Of a stretch of 64,000 bases of DNA, positions 19,447-30,687 are shown piece after piece. Position 1 is the first letter of the stretch; each line of letters begins with the position of its first letter. The stretch covers positions 1,628,501-1,692,500 of the forward strand of contig NZ_CP032311.1 of the NCBI RefSeq assembly GCF_004803755.1, in the 5' to 3' direction. The notes under the pieces were generated by a model. The model made no database searches. It saw only the letters and a list, made by a program, of their open reading frames with translations, and was not told the DNA's origin. This DNA is from Pseudomonas sp. DG56-2 (GTDB taxonomy: Bacteria; Pseudomonadota; Gammaproteobacteria; Pseudomonadales; Pseudomonadaceae). The translations under genes were made by a program, and so were the position numbers.

Positions 19447-20457
19447 TTGTCCGCTCAGATCATCGCGATTGACGCAATGGGCGGGGACTTCGGTCCCCGC
19501 AGCATTGTTCAGGCAAGTATTGCTTGTCTATCGGCTACTCCCTCGTTACACCTGACCCTTGTCGGTCAACCCTCTCTCCTTGAAGATCTCATTGCTGGCC
19601 AGTCGGCAGCGGATCGCGCGCGCCTGCAAATTGTTGCAGCTAGCGAAGTGATCGGCATGGATGAGCGGCCGTCCCAGGCGTTGCGCGGAAAACCAGATTC
19701 GTCCATGCGTGTGGCGTTGGAATTATTGCGTGATGGCAAGGTTCAGGCCTGCGTCAGTGCAGGTAACACGGGTGCGCTGATGGCGCTGTCGCGTTACGTG
19801 CTCAAGACCCTCCCAGGTATCGATCGCCCGGCCATGGTCGCGGCCATTCCTACGCAGACGGGCTACTGTCAGTTGCTCGACCTGGGTGCCAATGTTGATT
19901 GCAGTGCGGACAATCTTTTTCAGTTCGCTGTCATGGGCTCCGTGGCTGCGCAGGCTTTGGGTATTTCCCGGCCACGCGTGGCGTTGCTCAATGTCGGCAC
20001 CGAAGACATCAAGGGTAATCAGCAAGTCAAGCTCGCCGCCAGCATGCTGCAGAATGCCCGCGGGCTTAACTACATAGGCTTTGTCGAAGGTGATGGCCTG
20101 TATCGCGGCGAAGCGGATGTGGTGGTCTGCGACGGGTTCGTTGGTAACATCCTGCTCAAATCCAGTGAAGGTCTGGCGACGATGATCGCCTCGCGCATCG
20201 AGGCCTTGTTCAAGGGCGGTATCGGCGCGCGTCTTGCTGGTGCTGTGGCAATGCCGCTGCTCAAGCGTCTGCAGGCCGATCTGGCGCCGGCGCGACATAA
20301 TGGCGCAAGCTTTCTAGGGCTGCAGGGGATCGTTATCAAGAGTCATGGTTCTGCAGGTGTGCAGGGCTTTCAGAGTGCTATCCAACGTGCTTTGATCGAG
20401 ATTCAGGAGAACCTTCCGCAGCGTCTGCATGGCCGTTTGGAAGACTTGTTGCTTTAG
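19447..20457 (+). CDS. plsX: phosphate acyltransferase
   Basis: PlsX makes acyl-phosphate from acyl-ACP for phospholipid synthesis. 336 residues, with [12 protein letters not shown] at the N-terminus and [10 protein letters not shown] near 105. The start is TTG, three bases after the rpmF stop, with no good Shine-Dalgarno, so translation is probably coupled to rpmF. An ATG downstream would remove the conserved N-terminal strand, so TTG is the better call. Confidence 0.94.
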   Translation: MSAQIIAIDAMGGDFGPRSIVQASIACLSATPSLHLTLVGQPSLLEDLIAGQSAADRARLQIVAASEVIGMDERPSQALRGKPDSSMRVALELLRDGKVQACVSAGNTGALMALSRYVLKTLPGIDRPAMVAAIPTQTGYCQLLDLGANVDCSADNLFQFAVMGSVAAQALGISRPRVALLNVGTEDIKGNQQVKLAASMLQNARGLNYIGFVEGDGLYRGEADVVVCDGFVGNILLKSSEGLATMIASRIEALFKGGIGARLAGAVAMPLLKRLQADLAPARHNGASFLGLQGIVIKSHGSAGVQGFQSAIQRALIEIQENLPQRLHGRLEDLLL

Positions 20458-20586
20458 GCATATGGCTTGGGAAGTGGTTAAATGTGACCGCTTGGTCTTC
20501 GTTACCATCCAAGTTTTCAGTTTCTTGCGCTCAGTCGATTGCTGGGCGCTTAATTTCCGACGACAAGATCATTAGGGGCTTGTTCA

Positions 20587-21525
20587 ATGTCTGCATCCCT
20601 CGCATTCGTCTTTCCCGGTCAAGGTTCGCAGTCCCTCGGTATGCTTGCCGAGCTGGGCGCCCAGTATCCGCTGGTCATTGATACCTTCCGCGAGGCCTCC
20701 GAGGCTCTGGGCTATGACCTCTGGGCACTGACCCAGAACGGTCCGGAAGAGCAACTCAACCAAACCGACAAAACCCAGCCGGCCATTCTTACTGCTTCCA
20801 CTGCGCTGTGGCGCTTGTGGTTGGCCGAAGGTGGTGCGCGCCCTGCTTTCGTTTCCGGCCACAGCCTGGGCGAGTACAGCGCTCTAGTTGCTGCTGGCAG
20901 CCTGAGCCTTGGCGACGCCGTGAAGCTGGTCAAGCGCCGTGGCGAGCTCATGCAGGAGGCCGTTCCGGCCGGGCAGGGTGCCATGGCTGCGATTCTCGGC
21001 CTGGACGACGCTGACGTCGTCGCCATTTGTGCCGAAGCGGCTCAGGGCGAAGTGGTCAGCGCAGTCAACTTCAACTCGCCGGGGCAGGTGGTAATTGCCG
21101 GGGCCAAGGCAGCAGTCGAACGCGCCATGGAAGCGTGCAAGGCCAAGGGCGCCAAGCGTGCACTGCCATTGCCGGTGAGCGTTCCATCGCACTGCGAGCT
21201 GATGCGCCCGGCTGCCGAGCGTTTCGCCGAGAGCGTCAATGCCATTGACTGGCAGGTCCCGCAAATTCCTGTTGTACAGAACGTTAGCGCCGCCGTAGCT
21301 GCCGATCTCGATACGCTCAAGCGTGACCTGCTGGAGCAGCTGTACAAGCCGGTGCGTTGGGTCGAGTGTGTGCAGACCTTGGCCGCCAACGGTGCGGTAC
21401 AGCTAGTCGAGTGCGGCCCAGGCAAGGTCCTGGCTGGCCTGAACAAGCGTTGCGCCGACGGCGTGACCACCTACAACCTCAACACCCCGGATGCTGTCGC
21501 CGCCACCCGCGCGGCGCTGGCCTGA
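20587..21525 (+). CDS. fabD: malonyl-CoA-ACP transacylase
   Basis: 312 residues. FVFPGQGSQ at the N-terminus, the nucleophile elbow GHSLGEYSAL near 92, and SVPSHCELM near 200 with the catalytic histidine. Supplies malonyl-ACP for chain elongation. Separated from plsX by 129 bp and followed by fabG after 16 bp. Confidence 0.97.
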   Translation: MSASLAFVFPGQGSQSLGMLAELGAQYPLVIDTFREASEALGYDLWALTQNGPEEQLNQTDKTQPAILTASTALWRLWLAEGGARPAFVSGHSLGEYSALVAAGSLSLGDAVKLVKRRGELMQEAVPAGQGAMAAILGLDDADVVAICAEAAQGEVVSAVNFNSPGQVVIAGAKAAVERAMEACKAKGAKRALPLPVSVPSHCELMRPAAERFAESVNAIDWQVPQIPVVQNVSAAVAADLDTLKRDLLEQLYKPVRWVECVQTLAANGAVQLVECGPGKVLAGLNKRCADGVTTYNLNTPDAVAATRAALA

Positions 21526-21541
21526 TTTAGGAGAAGCTTGC

Positions 21542-22282
21542 ATGAGCCTGCAAGGTAAAGTTGCCCTGGTTACCGGCGCCAGCCGTGGTATTGGCCAGGC
21601 TATCGCCCTGGAACTGGGCCGTCTTGGCGCTACCGTAATCGGTACTGCCACCTCCGCATCGGGCGCCGAGCGCATCGCTGCGACCCTCAAGGAGCACGGC
21701 ATCAACGGTACCGGCCTGGAATTGAACGTGACCAGCGACGAGTCTGTCACCGCTACCCTGGCCAAGATCCAGGAGCAGTTCGGTGCGCCGGCCATTTTGG
21801 TCAACAACGCCGGTATCACCCGCGACAACCTGATGATGCGCATGAAGGACGACGAGTGGTTCGATGTCATCGACACCAACCTCAACAGTCTCTACCGTCT
21901 GTCCAAGGGCGTCCTGCGTGGCATGACCAAGGCGCGCTGGGGTCGTATCATCAGCATCGGTTCGGTAGTGGGTGCCATGGGCAACGCCGGGCAGGTAAAC
22001 TATGCGGCAGCCAAGGCTGGCCTGGAAGGTTTCAGCCGTGCGCTGGCCCGTGAAGTGGGCTCGCGCTCGATTACTGTGAACTCGGTGACTCCCGGTTTCA
22101 TTGATACCGACATGACCCGCGAACTTCCAGAAGCTCAGCGCGAAGCACTGCAGACTCAGATTCCCCTGGGGCGTCTGGGCCAGGCTCAGGAGATCGCCAA
22201 TGTGGTGGCTTTCCTGGCCTCTGAAGGCGCAGGCTACGTGACTGGCGCGACCATTCCGGTCAACGGCGGCATGTACATGTAA
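21542..22282 (+). CDS. fabG: 3-oxoacyl-ACP reductase
   Basis: 246-residue short-chain dehydrogenase. NADPH-binding TGASRGIG at 12-19, NNAG near 88, the catalytic Ser-Tyr-Lys with NYAAAKAG near 151-158, and the C-terminal VNGGMYM. The frame opens at 21491 inside fabD; the ATG at 21542 with AGGAGAAGC upstream is the right start. Confidence 0.97.
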   Translation: MSLQGKVALVTGASRGIGQAIALELGRLGATVIGTATSASGAERIAATLKEHGINGTGLELNVTSDESVTATLAKIQEQFGAPAILVNNAGITRDNLMMRMKDDEWFDVIDTNLNSLYRLSKGVLRGMTKARWGRIISIGSVVGAMGNAGQVNYAAAKAGLEGFSRALAREVGSRSITVNSVTPGFIDTDMTRELPEAQREALQTQIPLGRLGQAQEIANVVAFLASEGAGYVTGATIPVNGGMYM

Positions 22283-22398
22283 ATCTAATGTGACGGATTG
22301 CTTCAAAAAAATGTCATACGAGCTGTCTAAAATCCGTTATAAAGCTGCAACCAGATTCTAGTCGGTTGGCAGGTGTGGTCTGGCGAGGCGTGTTGCGC

Positions 22399-22426
22399 TT
22401 GAAAAGCAGACGTCTTTCTATACACT
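22399..22426 (+). promoter_or_regulatory. probable sigma-70 promoter of acpP
   Basis: TTGAAA (22399-22404), 16-bp spacer, TACACT (22421-22426), about 50 bp before acpP in a 195-bp gap. A separate promoter for acpP would fit its high expression relative to fabG. Confidence 0.5.
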
Positions 22427-22477
22427 TACACACCGGCCAGCCGCCTGACATATGTCCATTAGGAGTGAAAACAAGGT

Positions 22478-22714
22478 ATGAGCACCATCGAAGAACGCGT
22501 CAAGAAAATCGTCGCCGAGCAACTGGGCGTTAAAGAAGAAGAAGTTGTGAACACCGCTTCCTTCGTTGAAGATCTGGGTGCCGATTCCCTTGACACCGTT
22601 GAGCTGGTGATGGCTCTGGAAGAGGAATTCGAGACCGAAATCCCTGACGAAGAAGCTGAGAAGATCACTACTGTTCAAGCTGCTATCGACTACGTCACCA
22701 GCCACCAGGCTTAA
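22478..22714 (+). CDS. acpP: acyl carrier protein
   Basis: 78 residues, strongly acidic. The phosphopantetheine attachment serine is in [12 protein letters not shown] near residue 36. Carries the growing fatty acyl chain. Flanked by its own promoter and a terminator. Confidence 0.99.
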   Translation: MSTIEERVKKIVAEQLGVKEEEVVNTASFVEDLGADSLDTVELVMALEEEFETEIPDEEAEKITTVQAAIDYVTSHQA

Positions 22715-22743
22715 GACGTTGTAGTCGTCGCTTCTTGTCATGG

Positions 22744-22779
22744 AAAAACCGCACTGCCTTCGCCGGCGTGCGGTTTTTT
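22744..22779 (+). terminator. rho-independent terminator after acpP
   Basis: Stem AAAAACCGCAC / GTGCGGTTTTT with an inner GCC/GGC pairing, followed by further Ts. Some read-through would feed fabF. Confidence 0.92.
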
Positions 22780-22818
22780 CTTTACAAGAGATGAAGTCAA
22801 TTGAATAAGGAGAGTGCT

Positions 22819-24063
22819 GTGTCGCGTAGACGCGTCGTGGTCACCGGTATGGGTATGCTGTCGCCACTGGGCACGGATGTGCCGAGCAGTTGGCAGGGCA
22901 TTCTGGCTGGCCGCAGTGGCATAGGTCTGATTGAACATACGGACCTGACTGCCTACTCCACCCGTTTTGGCGGCTCGGTAAAGGGCTTCGAGGTTGAGCA
23001 GTACCTGTCGGTCAAGGAAGCCCGCAAGCTCGATCTGTTCATACAGTACGGCCTGGCAGCCGGTTTTCAGGCAGTGCGCAACGCCGGCCTGGAAGTGACC
23101 GACGCCAACCGTGAGCGCATTGGCGTAGCCATGGGCTCAGGTATCGGTGGCCTGACCAATATCGAAGAAACCAGCCGGACTCTGCACGAGCAAGGCCCTC
23201 GGCGCATTTCGCCGTTCTTCGTGCCGGGTTCGATCATCAACATGATTTCCGGTTTCCTGTCGATCCACCTGGGTGTACAGGGACCTAACTACGCCATTTC
23301 AACGGCCTGCACCACGGGTACCCACTGTATCGGTATGGCGGCGCGCAACATCGCTTTCGGTGAAGCCGACGTGATGATTGCCGGCGGCGCGGAAATGGCG
23401 GCCTGCGGTCTGGGCATGGGCGGCTTTGGTGCCTCGCGTGCGCTGTCGACCCGCAATGACGACCCGACGCGCGCAAGCCGTCCGTGGGACAAGGGCCGGG
23501 ATGGTTTTGTCCTCGCCGACGGTGCTGGTGCTCTGGTGCTTGAAGAGCTTGAGCACGCCAAGGCGCGTGGGGCAACCATCTATGCCGAGCTGGTTGGTTT
23601 TGGCATGAGTGGTGACGCCTATCACATGACTTCACCGCCAGAAGATGGCAGCGGTGCGGCGCGTTGCATGGTCAACGCTCTGCGAGATGCCGGCCTGAAC
23701 CCTGATCAGGTGAACTACGTCAACGCTCATGGTACCTCCACGCCAGCCGGTGACCTGGCTGAGTCGTCGGCACTCAAGACAGTGTTTGGCGATCATGCCT
23801 ACAAGTTGGCCGTCAGCTCGACCAAGTCAATGACTGGCCACCTGCTGGGCGCGGCCGGTGCGGTAGAGGCAATTTTCAGTGTGCTGTCTATCAATGGACA
23901 GGTGGCGCCGCCGACGATCAACCTCGATGAGCCGGACGCCGGTTGTGATCTGGATTTCGTGCCGCACGAGGCGCGCAACATGCCGATCGATATCGTGCTG
24001 TCCAACTCCTTCGGTTTTGGCGGTACCAATGGCTCGCTGGTGTTCCGCCGGTTCGCCGATTGA
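22819..24063 (+). CDS. fabF: 3-oxoacyl-ACP synthase II
   Basis: 414 residues. The Cys-His-His triad is in TACTTGTH near 163, [11 protein letters not shown] near 303 and the lysine/histidine segment [15 protein letters not shown] near 335. The frame could begin at the TTG at 22801, but GTG at 22819 follows AAGGAG and gives [12 protein letters not shown], the family start. The stop shares one base with the pabC ATG. Confidence 0.96.
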   Translation: MSRRRVVVTGMGMLSPLGTDVPSSWQGILAGRSGIGLIEHTDLTAYSTRFGGSVKGFEVEQYLSVKEARKLDLFIQYGLAAGFQAVRNAGLEVTDANRERIGVAMGSGIGGLTNIEETSRTLHEQGPRRISPFFVPGSIINMISGFLSIHLGVQGPNYAISTACTTGTHCIGMAARNIAFGEADVMIAGGAEMAACGLGMGGFGASRALSTRNDDPTRASRPWDKGRDGFVLADGAGALVLEELEHAKARGATIYAELVGFGMSGDAYHMTSPPEDGSGAARCMVNALRDAGLNPDQVNYVNAHGTSTPAGDLAESSALKTVFGDHAYKLAVSSTKSMTGHLLGAAGAVEAIFSVLSINGQVAPPTINLDEPDAGCDLDFVPHEARNMPIDIVLSNSFGFGGTNGSLVFRRFAD

Positions 24064-24878
24064 TGCACAGCTGGATCGATGGTCTGCCGGCAGATGCAGT
24101 CAATCTGCAAAGTCGTGCGTTGGCCTACGGCGATGGTCTGTTCGAGACCATTGCCGTCAGGGCCGGGCGGCCATCGTTGCTCGACCATCATCTTCAACGT
24201 CTCGCGCTGGGTTGCCAGCGCCTGGCAATCAGCGCCGATCACGCGCTGATTCGCGAAGAGTTGAGCCGCTATGCCAGCTTGCTCGGTGATGGCGTGCTCA
24301 AATTCATGCTCGTTCGGGGTGACAGCCAGCGCGGCTACGCGTCTGCTGTGGGGGCGCAACCACGACGCATCCTTCAGGGTAGTCCGTTACCCGCATACCC
24401 TGCCCAGCATGCCGAACAGGGTGTTCGGCTGTTTGCCTGCACCACTCGTCTTGCAGAGCAACCGCTTTTGGCCGGCCTCAAGCATCTCAATCGCCTCGAG
24501 CAGGTGCTGGCACGTGCCGAGTGGCAAGGTGCCGAGTACGCCGAAGGCTTGATGCGCGATACGTCGGGGCGGTTGGTGGAAGGGGTCTACAGCAATCTTT
24601 TCCTGGTCCGTAACGGTGAACTGCTGACGCCTGATCTGAGCCGTTGTGGCGTGGCGGGAGTGATGCGCGCCGCCTTGCTTGAGCAGGCTGCATTGGCTGC
24701 GATCCCGGTACGCATTACCGATTTAACCCTGCAGGACCTGGAGCAGGCCGATGAAGTGTTTCTTTGCAACAGCGTCTACGGGATCTGGCCTGTGTGTGCA
24801 TTTGTATCGCTGAACTGGTCGCCGGGTCCGCTCACCCGTAAACTGCAGGCCATTGCCCGTACGCTACTGGATAATTGA
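24063..24878 (+). CDS. pabC: aminodeoxychorismate lyase
   Basis: 271-residue fold-type IV PLP enzyme that releases 4-aminobenzoate for folate. The PLP lysine is in LKHLNRLEQVLA near 140, and VEGVYSNLFLV near 178 is a family segment. Overlaps fabF by one base and is followed by mltG after three bases, as in E. coli. Confidence 0.95.
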   Translation: MHSWIDGLPADAVNLQSRALAYGDGLFETIAVRAGRPSLLDHHLQRLALGCQRLAISADHALIREELSRYASLLGDGVLKFMLVRGDSQRGYASAVGAQPRRILQGSPLPAYPAQHAEQGVRLFACTTRLAEQPLLAGLKHLNRLEQVLARAEWQGAEYAEGLMRDTSGRLVEGVYSNLFLVRNGELLTPDLSRCGVAGVMRAALLEQAALAAIPVRITDLTLQDLEQADEVFLCNSVYGIWPVCAFVSLNWSPGPLTRKLQAIARTLLDN

Positions 24879-24881
24879 TTC

Positions 24882-26024
24882 GTGAGACGTAAATTCTTGG
24901 TGCTGCTGGAGACCGGATTGATCCTGGCAGGCCTGGTCCTGGGGTTTTCGGCCTGGAAAGTGAACTCGGCGCTTGAGCAGACCCTGCACGTCAGTCAGGA
25001 GCAACTGCTTGACGTGCCTACCGGTACCAACCCCAATCGCATGTTCTACCGCATGGAAAGCCAAGGCCTGCTGGATGACGCCTTCTGGCTGCGCCTGTAC
25101 TGGCGTTTCAATATGGTTGGGGTGCCGTTGCATACCGGCGAGTACCGTATGACACCCGGCATGACCGTGCGCGACCTGTTCGAGGTCTGGCGCCGTGGCG
25201 ATGTCGTGCAGTACAGCCTGACCTTGGTCGAGGGCTGGAATTTCCGCCAGGTTCGCTCGGCGTTGGCCAAGCACGAAAAAATCAAACAGACACTCGACGG
25301 CCTCAGCGATGCCGAGGTGATGGATAAGCTCGGTCACCCCGGGGTTTTTCCGGAAGGGCGCTTTTTTCCGGACACCTACCGTTTTGTACGGGGCATGTCC
25401 GACGTAGAGTTCCTCCAGCAGGCCTACGCACGTCTCGATGAAGTATTGGCCAAGGAGTGGGCGGAGCGGGCCGCTGACTTACCCTATCGTGATCCTTATC
25501 AGGCGTTGATCATGGCTTCGCTGGTAGAGAAGGAAACTGGCGTACCGCAAGAGCGCGGTCAGATAGCCGGGGTGTTCGTGCGCCGCATGCGCCTGGGCAT
25601 GCTGCTGCAGACTGACCCGACGGTAATCTACGGCATGGGCGAGCGCTACAATGGCAAGATTACCCGTGCCGATCTGCGCCAGCCGACGCCGTACAACACC
25701 TACACCAATGCTGGCCTGCCGCCGACGCCGATCGCCATGGTCGGGCGTGAGGCCATCCATGCTGCATTGAATCCGGCGCCGGGCACCAGCTTGTACTTTG
25801 TCGCTCGTGGCGATGGTAGCCATGTTTTCTCCGACGACCTGGATGCCCACAATTCGGCGGTTCGCGAGTACCAGATCAAGCGTCGTGCTGATTACCGTTC
25901 CAGCCCGGCACCTGTGATCGAATCCGAGCCTGAGGTCGAACCAAAGACCCAGGAACCCACTGAGGCCAATCCTGAGCCGGAGCCTGAGCCGTCGGCACCT
26001 GCCCCTGAGACCTCACCGCAATGA
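24882..26024 (+). CDS. mltG: endolytic peptidoglycan transglycosylase MltG (YceG)
   Basis: 380 residues. One N-terminal membrane segment (about 6-25), a LysM-like subdomain, then the catalytic region with the essential glutamate in MASLVEKETGVPQERG near 213. The last 40 residues form a Pro/Glu-rich tail (EPEPEPSAPAP), longer than in E. coli and probably disordered. GTG start. Cuts nascent glycan strands at the inner membrane. Confidence 0.93.
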   Translation: MRRKFLVLLETGLILAGLVLGFSAWKVNSALEQTLHVSQEQLLDVPTGTNPNRMFYRMESQGLLDDAFWLRLYWRFNMVGVPLHTGEYRMTPGMTVRDLFEVWRRGDVVQYSLTLVEGWNFRQVRSALAKHEKIKQTLDGLSDAEVMDKLGHPGVFPEGRFFPDTYRFVRGMSDVEFLQQAYARLDEVLAKEWAERAADLPYRDPYQALIMASLVEKETGVPQERGQIAGVFVRRMRLGMLLQTDPTVIYGMGERYNGKITRADLRQPTPYNTYTNAGLPPTPIAMVGREAIHAALNPAPGTSLYFVARGDGSHVFSDDLDAHNSAVREYQIKRRADYRSSPAPVIESEPEVEPKTQEPTEANPEPEPEPSAPAPETSPQ

Positions 26025-26034
26025 TCAATCGTAA

Positions 26035-27655
<1,621 letters not shown>

Positions 27656-27696
27656 GTCGCACGGCCCCTTAATTTTTTTAGTGTTGTGATGTGCCC

Positions 27697-28479
27697 ATGC
27701 TTGTAGATTCCCATTGCCACCTCGATCGTCTCGATCTAACTGCCCACCAAGGCTCGCTTGACGCGGCCCTGGATGCTGCCCGTGCGCGCGGCGTCGGTCA
27801 CTTTTTGTGCATCGGCGTCAGTGCCGACAACGCCCAGGCTGTCAAGGACCTGAGCGAGCGCTACAGCGACGTGGACTGCTCGGTGGGTATCCATCCTCTG
27901 GACTTGACGCCGGATGGCGCGCCGCCGCTCGACTGGCTGCTCAAGGAGCTGGAACACCCCCATGTAGTGGCCATCGGCGAAACCGGGTTGGACTATCACT
28001 ATGAGCCTGAAGCTGCCCAGGTTCAGCAGGACTCGTTTCGCTTGCACCTGCAGGCCGCGCAGGCGACCGGCAAGCCAGTCATCATTCATACCCGTGCAGC
28101 GCGCGCAGACACGCTGGCCCTGCTGCGGGAAGCGGACTTGAGCCAGGCGGGTGTCCTGCATTGCTTCACCGAAGACTGGGATATGGCCAAGGCCGCGCTG
28201 GACCTGGGCTATTACATCTCGCTGTCCGGTATCGTCACCTTCCGCAACGCCGATGCCTTGCGCGATGTCGCCCGCCAGGTGCCGGTCGACCGCCTGTTGG
28301 TGGAAACCGACTCACCTTACCTGGCGCCCATTCCCTATCGCGGCAAAGCGAACCTTCCGCAGTATGTGCGCGAAGTGGCAGAGTTCGTGGCGATGGTGCG
28401 CGGGGAGCGCTATGAGCAGTTGGCTGAGCAGACCACGGCGAACTTCAAGCGTTTGTTCCCCCTCGCGCGGGTGAGCTGA
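27697..28479 (+). CDS. ycfH: TatD-family metal-dependent hydrolase (YcfH type)
   Basis: 260 residues. Metal ligands are visible in DSHCHLDR at the N-terminus, GETGLDYH near 92, IIHTR near 130, HCFTED near 155 and ETDSPYL near 205. Members are Mg-dependent DNases or deacylases; the physiological substrate is unsettled. An in-frame GTG lies six bases upstream. Neither start has a good Shine-Dalgarno. Confidence 0.92.
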   Translation: MLVDSHCHLDRLDLTAHQGSLDAALDAARARGVGHFLCIGVSADNAQAVKDLSERYSDVDCSVGIHPLDLTPDGAPPLDWLLKELEHPHVVAIGETGLDYHYEPEAAQVQQDSFRLHLQAAQATGKPVIIHTRAARADTLALLREADLSQAGVLHCFTEDWDMAKAALDLGYYISLSGIVTFRNADALRDVARQVPVDRLLVETDSPYLAPIPYRGKANLPQYVREVAEFVAMVRGERYEQLAEQTTANFKRLFPLARVS

Positions 28480-28503
28480 GCGGCTGGCAAGGCTGAACGA
28501 CAG

Positions 28504-28540
28504 GCAAAAAAAACCCGGGTTCTGGGGGGTGAATCCGGGT
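28504..28540 (-). terminator. terminator of RgsA (and of the aminotransferase gene upstream)
   Basis: On the minus strand AACCCGG... CCCGGGTT followed by eight Ts. There is no T-run on the plus side, so it works for minus-strand RNA. Confidence 0.85.
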
Positions 28541-28626
28541 TAAGACCATTAGGAGTAAAACAAAGGTACGCGGTCCCTGAGCACCTTTATCGGCGCGCCA
28601 CTTGGGGGGATGCGTCGCGCCAACAC
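28506..28626 (-). ncRNA. rgsA: RgsA small RNA
   Basis: About 120 nt on the minus strand, ending in a strong terminator (AACCCGG/CCGGGTT-type stem, then eight Ts). A GGCGCG/CGCGCC stem encloses a C-rich loop, and AAAGGT/ACCTTT forms a second hairpin. Upstream is CAATACT (28631-28637), close to a sigma-S -10. Position between the tatD homologue and the TetR gene, length and structure match RgsA (PA2958.1), known to be RpoS- and Gac-dependent. Identity rests on context and features, not on alignment. Confidence 0.8.
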
Positions 28627-28714
28627 CTGAAGTATTGGCCAGGATTGGCTGGCTGCCAGCGGTGGTTGCTCGTTTTTTAAACAGATTTGGAATACGCCCA
28701 CCGCTGCTGATCGC

Positions 28715-29848
28715 TCATCGCTCTGCAATCTGGCGCACGATTAGCAAAGTTTCGTCGATTATCTGTTTAGTGGTATAGAAATGCGGGGAAAAACGCACGC
28801 CAGGCCCGCGAGGAATGCACACCACCTGTTCCTGATTGAGTTGCTGATAAACCTTGGCGTTATCCTTTCCGGCAATGCTGAACGACACAATGCCAGAGCG
28901 GCGTTGTGGGTCTTGCGGACTGTGCAAGCGTACGCCGGGAATGGCAGACAGCCCTTCGTAGAGCCATTGCACTCGCTCTGCCACGAGCGCGGACACCTGC
29001 TGCATGCCGATTTCTTCCAGCAGTGACAAACTGGCATCCAGCGCGGCCGCGCCGAGCATGTTCGGGCTGCCACATTCGAAGCGGCGGGCGCTATGAGCGG
29101 GCTTCCAGTCACTGCGGGTGTAGTCCCCCATATGCTCAAGCATGTGCCAGCCGTACTCGCTCAGTTTGAGCTGCGGGCGAATGTCCTCGCGGCAATAGAA
29201 AACCCCAAGGCCTTCAGGGCCAAGCATCCATTTGTGACCATCGGCCATGGCGAAGTCGCACTGATAGGCCTGGACGTCGAAGGGCAGGGCACCCAACTGC
29301 TGGATGGCGTCGATGCAGAACAGCACCTTGCGTTCGCGGCAGCCTTGGCCAAGTCGGACCAGGTCCAGGCGCAGGCCGCTGGCAAATTGCACCGCACTGA
29401 TGGCCAGCAAGCGCACCCGGTCGCCGCATGCGGCGAGCAGGTCGGCCTCCGGGTCTTGTCCCTTGAGGCTTACCTGAATCACGTGCACGCCTTGGTCGGC
29501 CAAGGCTTCCCAGACGATGCGATTGGAAGGGAATTCTTCATCGCTGATGACGATCTGGTCGCCTACCTGCCACTGGAGACCGAAGGCCACGAACGAGAGT
29601 GCTTCGGAAGTGTTCTTGACCAAGGCGATGTCGTCGATCGATGGCGCGTTGGTCAGGCGCATCAGGCGTTCTCGCAGGCGTTGCTCCATGACCATCCACT
29701 GGGGATAGTCCCTGGCACCGAGGAAAACGTTTTCGTCAGCGAAGCGTGAGACCGCCTGGCTGGCCCTTTTGGGCCAAGGTGCGACCGCGGCATGATTCAG
29801 GTAGCGAAGGCCCGGAGCCTGTGCAAATTCATCAAGAAACATAGACAT
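28715..29848 (-). CDS. class V aminotransferase (cysteine desulfurase-like fold)
   Basis: 377 residues, PLP fold-type I. The Schiff-base lysine is in MADGHKWMLGPEG near 200, with SAVQFASGLRLDL near 150 as the cofactor region and a C-terminal GPGVRFSPHFY. The NifS-type catalytic cysteine loop is not evident, so desulfurase activity is doubtful; substrate unknown. An ATG two codons in is an alternative start. Divergent from the TetR gene 72 bp away, which may regulate it. Confidence 0.87.
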   Translation of the reverse strand: MSMFLDEFAQAPGLRYLNHAAVAPWPKRASQAVSRFADENVFLGARDYPQWMVMEQRLRERLMRLTNAPSIDDIALVKNTSEALSFVAFGLQWQVGDQIVISDEEFPSNRIVWEALADQGVHVIQVSLKGQDPEADLLAACGDRVRLLAISAVQFASGLRLDLVRLGQGCRERKVLFCIDAIQQLGALPFDVQAYQCDFAMADGHKWMLGPEGLGVFYCREDIRPQLKLSEYGWHMLEHMGDYTRSDWKPAHSARRFECGSPNMLGAAALDASLSLLEEIGMQQVSALVAERVQWLYEGLSAIPGVRLHSPQDPQRRSGIVSFSIAGKDNAKVYQQLNQEQVVCIPRGPGVRFSPHFYTTKQIIDETLLIVRQIAER

Positions 29849-29920
29849 GGTTGGATGATCCGTGCATTTTGGCGCAAGTTAGGCATAATAACCGGCTTCG
29901 ATTTTGATCCAGTCCTTCTT

Positions 29921-30559
29921 ATGCAGAAAGAACCTCGTAAGGTCCGTGAGTTTCGTCGCCGTGAGCAAGAGATTCTCGATACCGCGCTAAAGCTGTTTCT
30001 CGAACAGGGTGAAGACAGTGTCACCGTCGAGATGATCGCTGATGCAGTCGGTATCGGCAAAGGCACGATCTACAAGCATTTCAAATCCAAGGCGGAGATC
30101 TACCTGCGCCTGATGCTCGACTACGAGCGCGATTTGAACGAACTGTTGCACTCTGCCGATGTTGATCGCGACAAGGAAGCCCTGTCGCGTGCCTACTTCG
30201 AATTCCGTATGCGCGATCCGCAACGCTATCGCTTGTTCGATCGTCTCGAAGAAAAGGTGGTCAAGGGCAACCAGGTGCCTGAGATGGTCGAAGAGTTGCA
30301 CAAGATCCGTGCCTCCAACTTCGAGCGTCTGACCTTGCTCATCAAGGGGCGTATCAGCGAAGGCAAGCTCGAAGACGTGCCGCCGTACTTCCATTATTGC
30401 GCCGCCTGGGCGCTGGTACATGGCGCCGTAGCGCTGTATCACTCGCCGTTCTGGAGTAATGTTCTGGAAGATCAGGAAGGTTTCTTCCAGTTCCTGATGG
30501 ACATCGGTGTGCGCATGGGCAACAAGCGCAAGCGCGACCCGGATCCTGCTGGCAACTGA
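29921..30559 (+). CDS. TetR/AcrR family transcriptional regulator
   Basis: 212 residues. N-terminal helix-turn-helix (about 12-60) with VTVEMIADAVGIGKGTIYKHFKSK, then a helical ligand/dimer domain. The frame extends upstream to 29792, overlapping the divergent gene; the ATG at 29921 (MQKEPRKVREFRRREQ) is the likely start. Corresponds in position to PA2957 of P. aeruginosa. Ligand unknown. Confidence 0.9.
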   Translation: MQKEPRKVREFRRREQEILDTALKLFLEQGEDSVTVEMIADAVGIGKGTIYKHFKSKAEIYLRLMLDYERDLNELLHSADVDRDKEALSRAYFEFRMRDPQRYRLFDRLEEKVVKGNQVPEMVEELHKIRASNFERLTLLIKGRISEGKLEDVPPYFHYCAAWALVHGAVALYHSPFWSNVLEDQEGFFQFLMDIGVRMGNKRKRDPDPAGN

Positions 30560-30567
30560 CGCCTTGC

Positions 30568-30660
30568 TTCGGGCGCAAGCCCGCTTGCGATGAGGCTTGA
30601 GGCCTATACTCTTGCAAGAGGCTTGCAAAAACCTGATTTTTGAGTCAGGTTTTGCAGGCC
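30568..30660 (+). promoter_or_regulatory. structured gap between TetR gene and moaA
   Basis: Holds three inverted repeats in order: CGGGC/GCCCG with loop GCAA (30570-30583), REP-like in sequence; a perfect 12-bp palindrome CTCTTGCAAGAG (30609-30620) overlapping a TATACT -10-like hexamer; and a long hairpin GCAAAAACCTGA/TCAGGTTTTGC (30625-30655) with one bulged A. Could terminate the TetR transcript or shape the moaA leader. Confidence 0.5.
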
Positions 30661-30687
30661 CGATTCATCCATGCCGGAGTCACCTCA

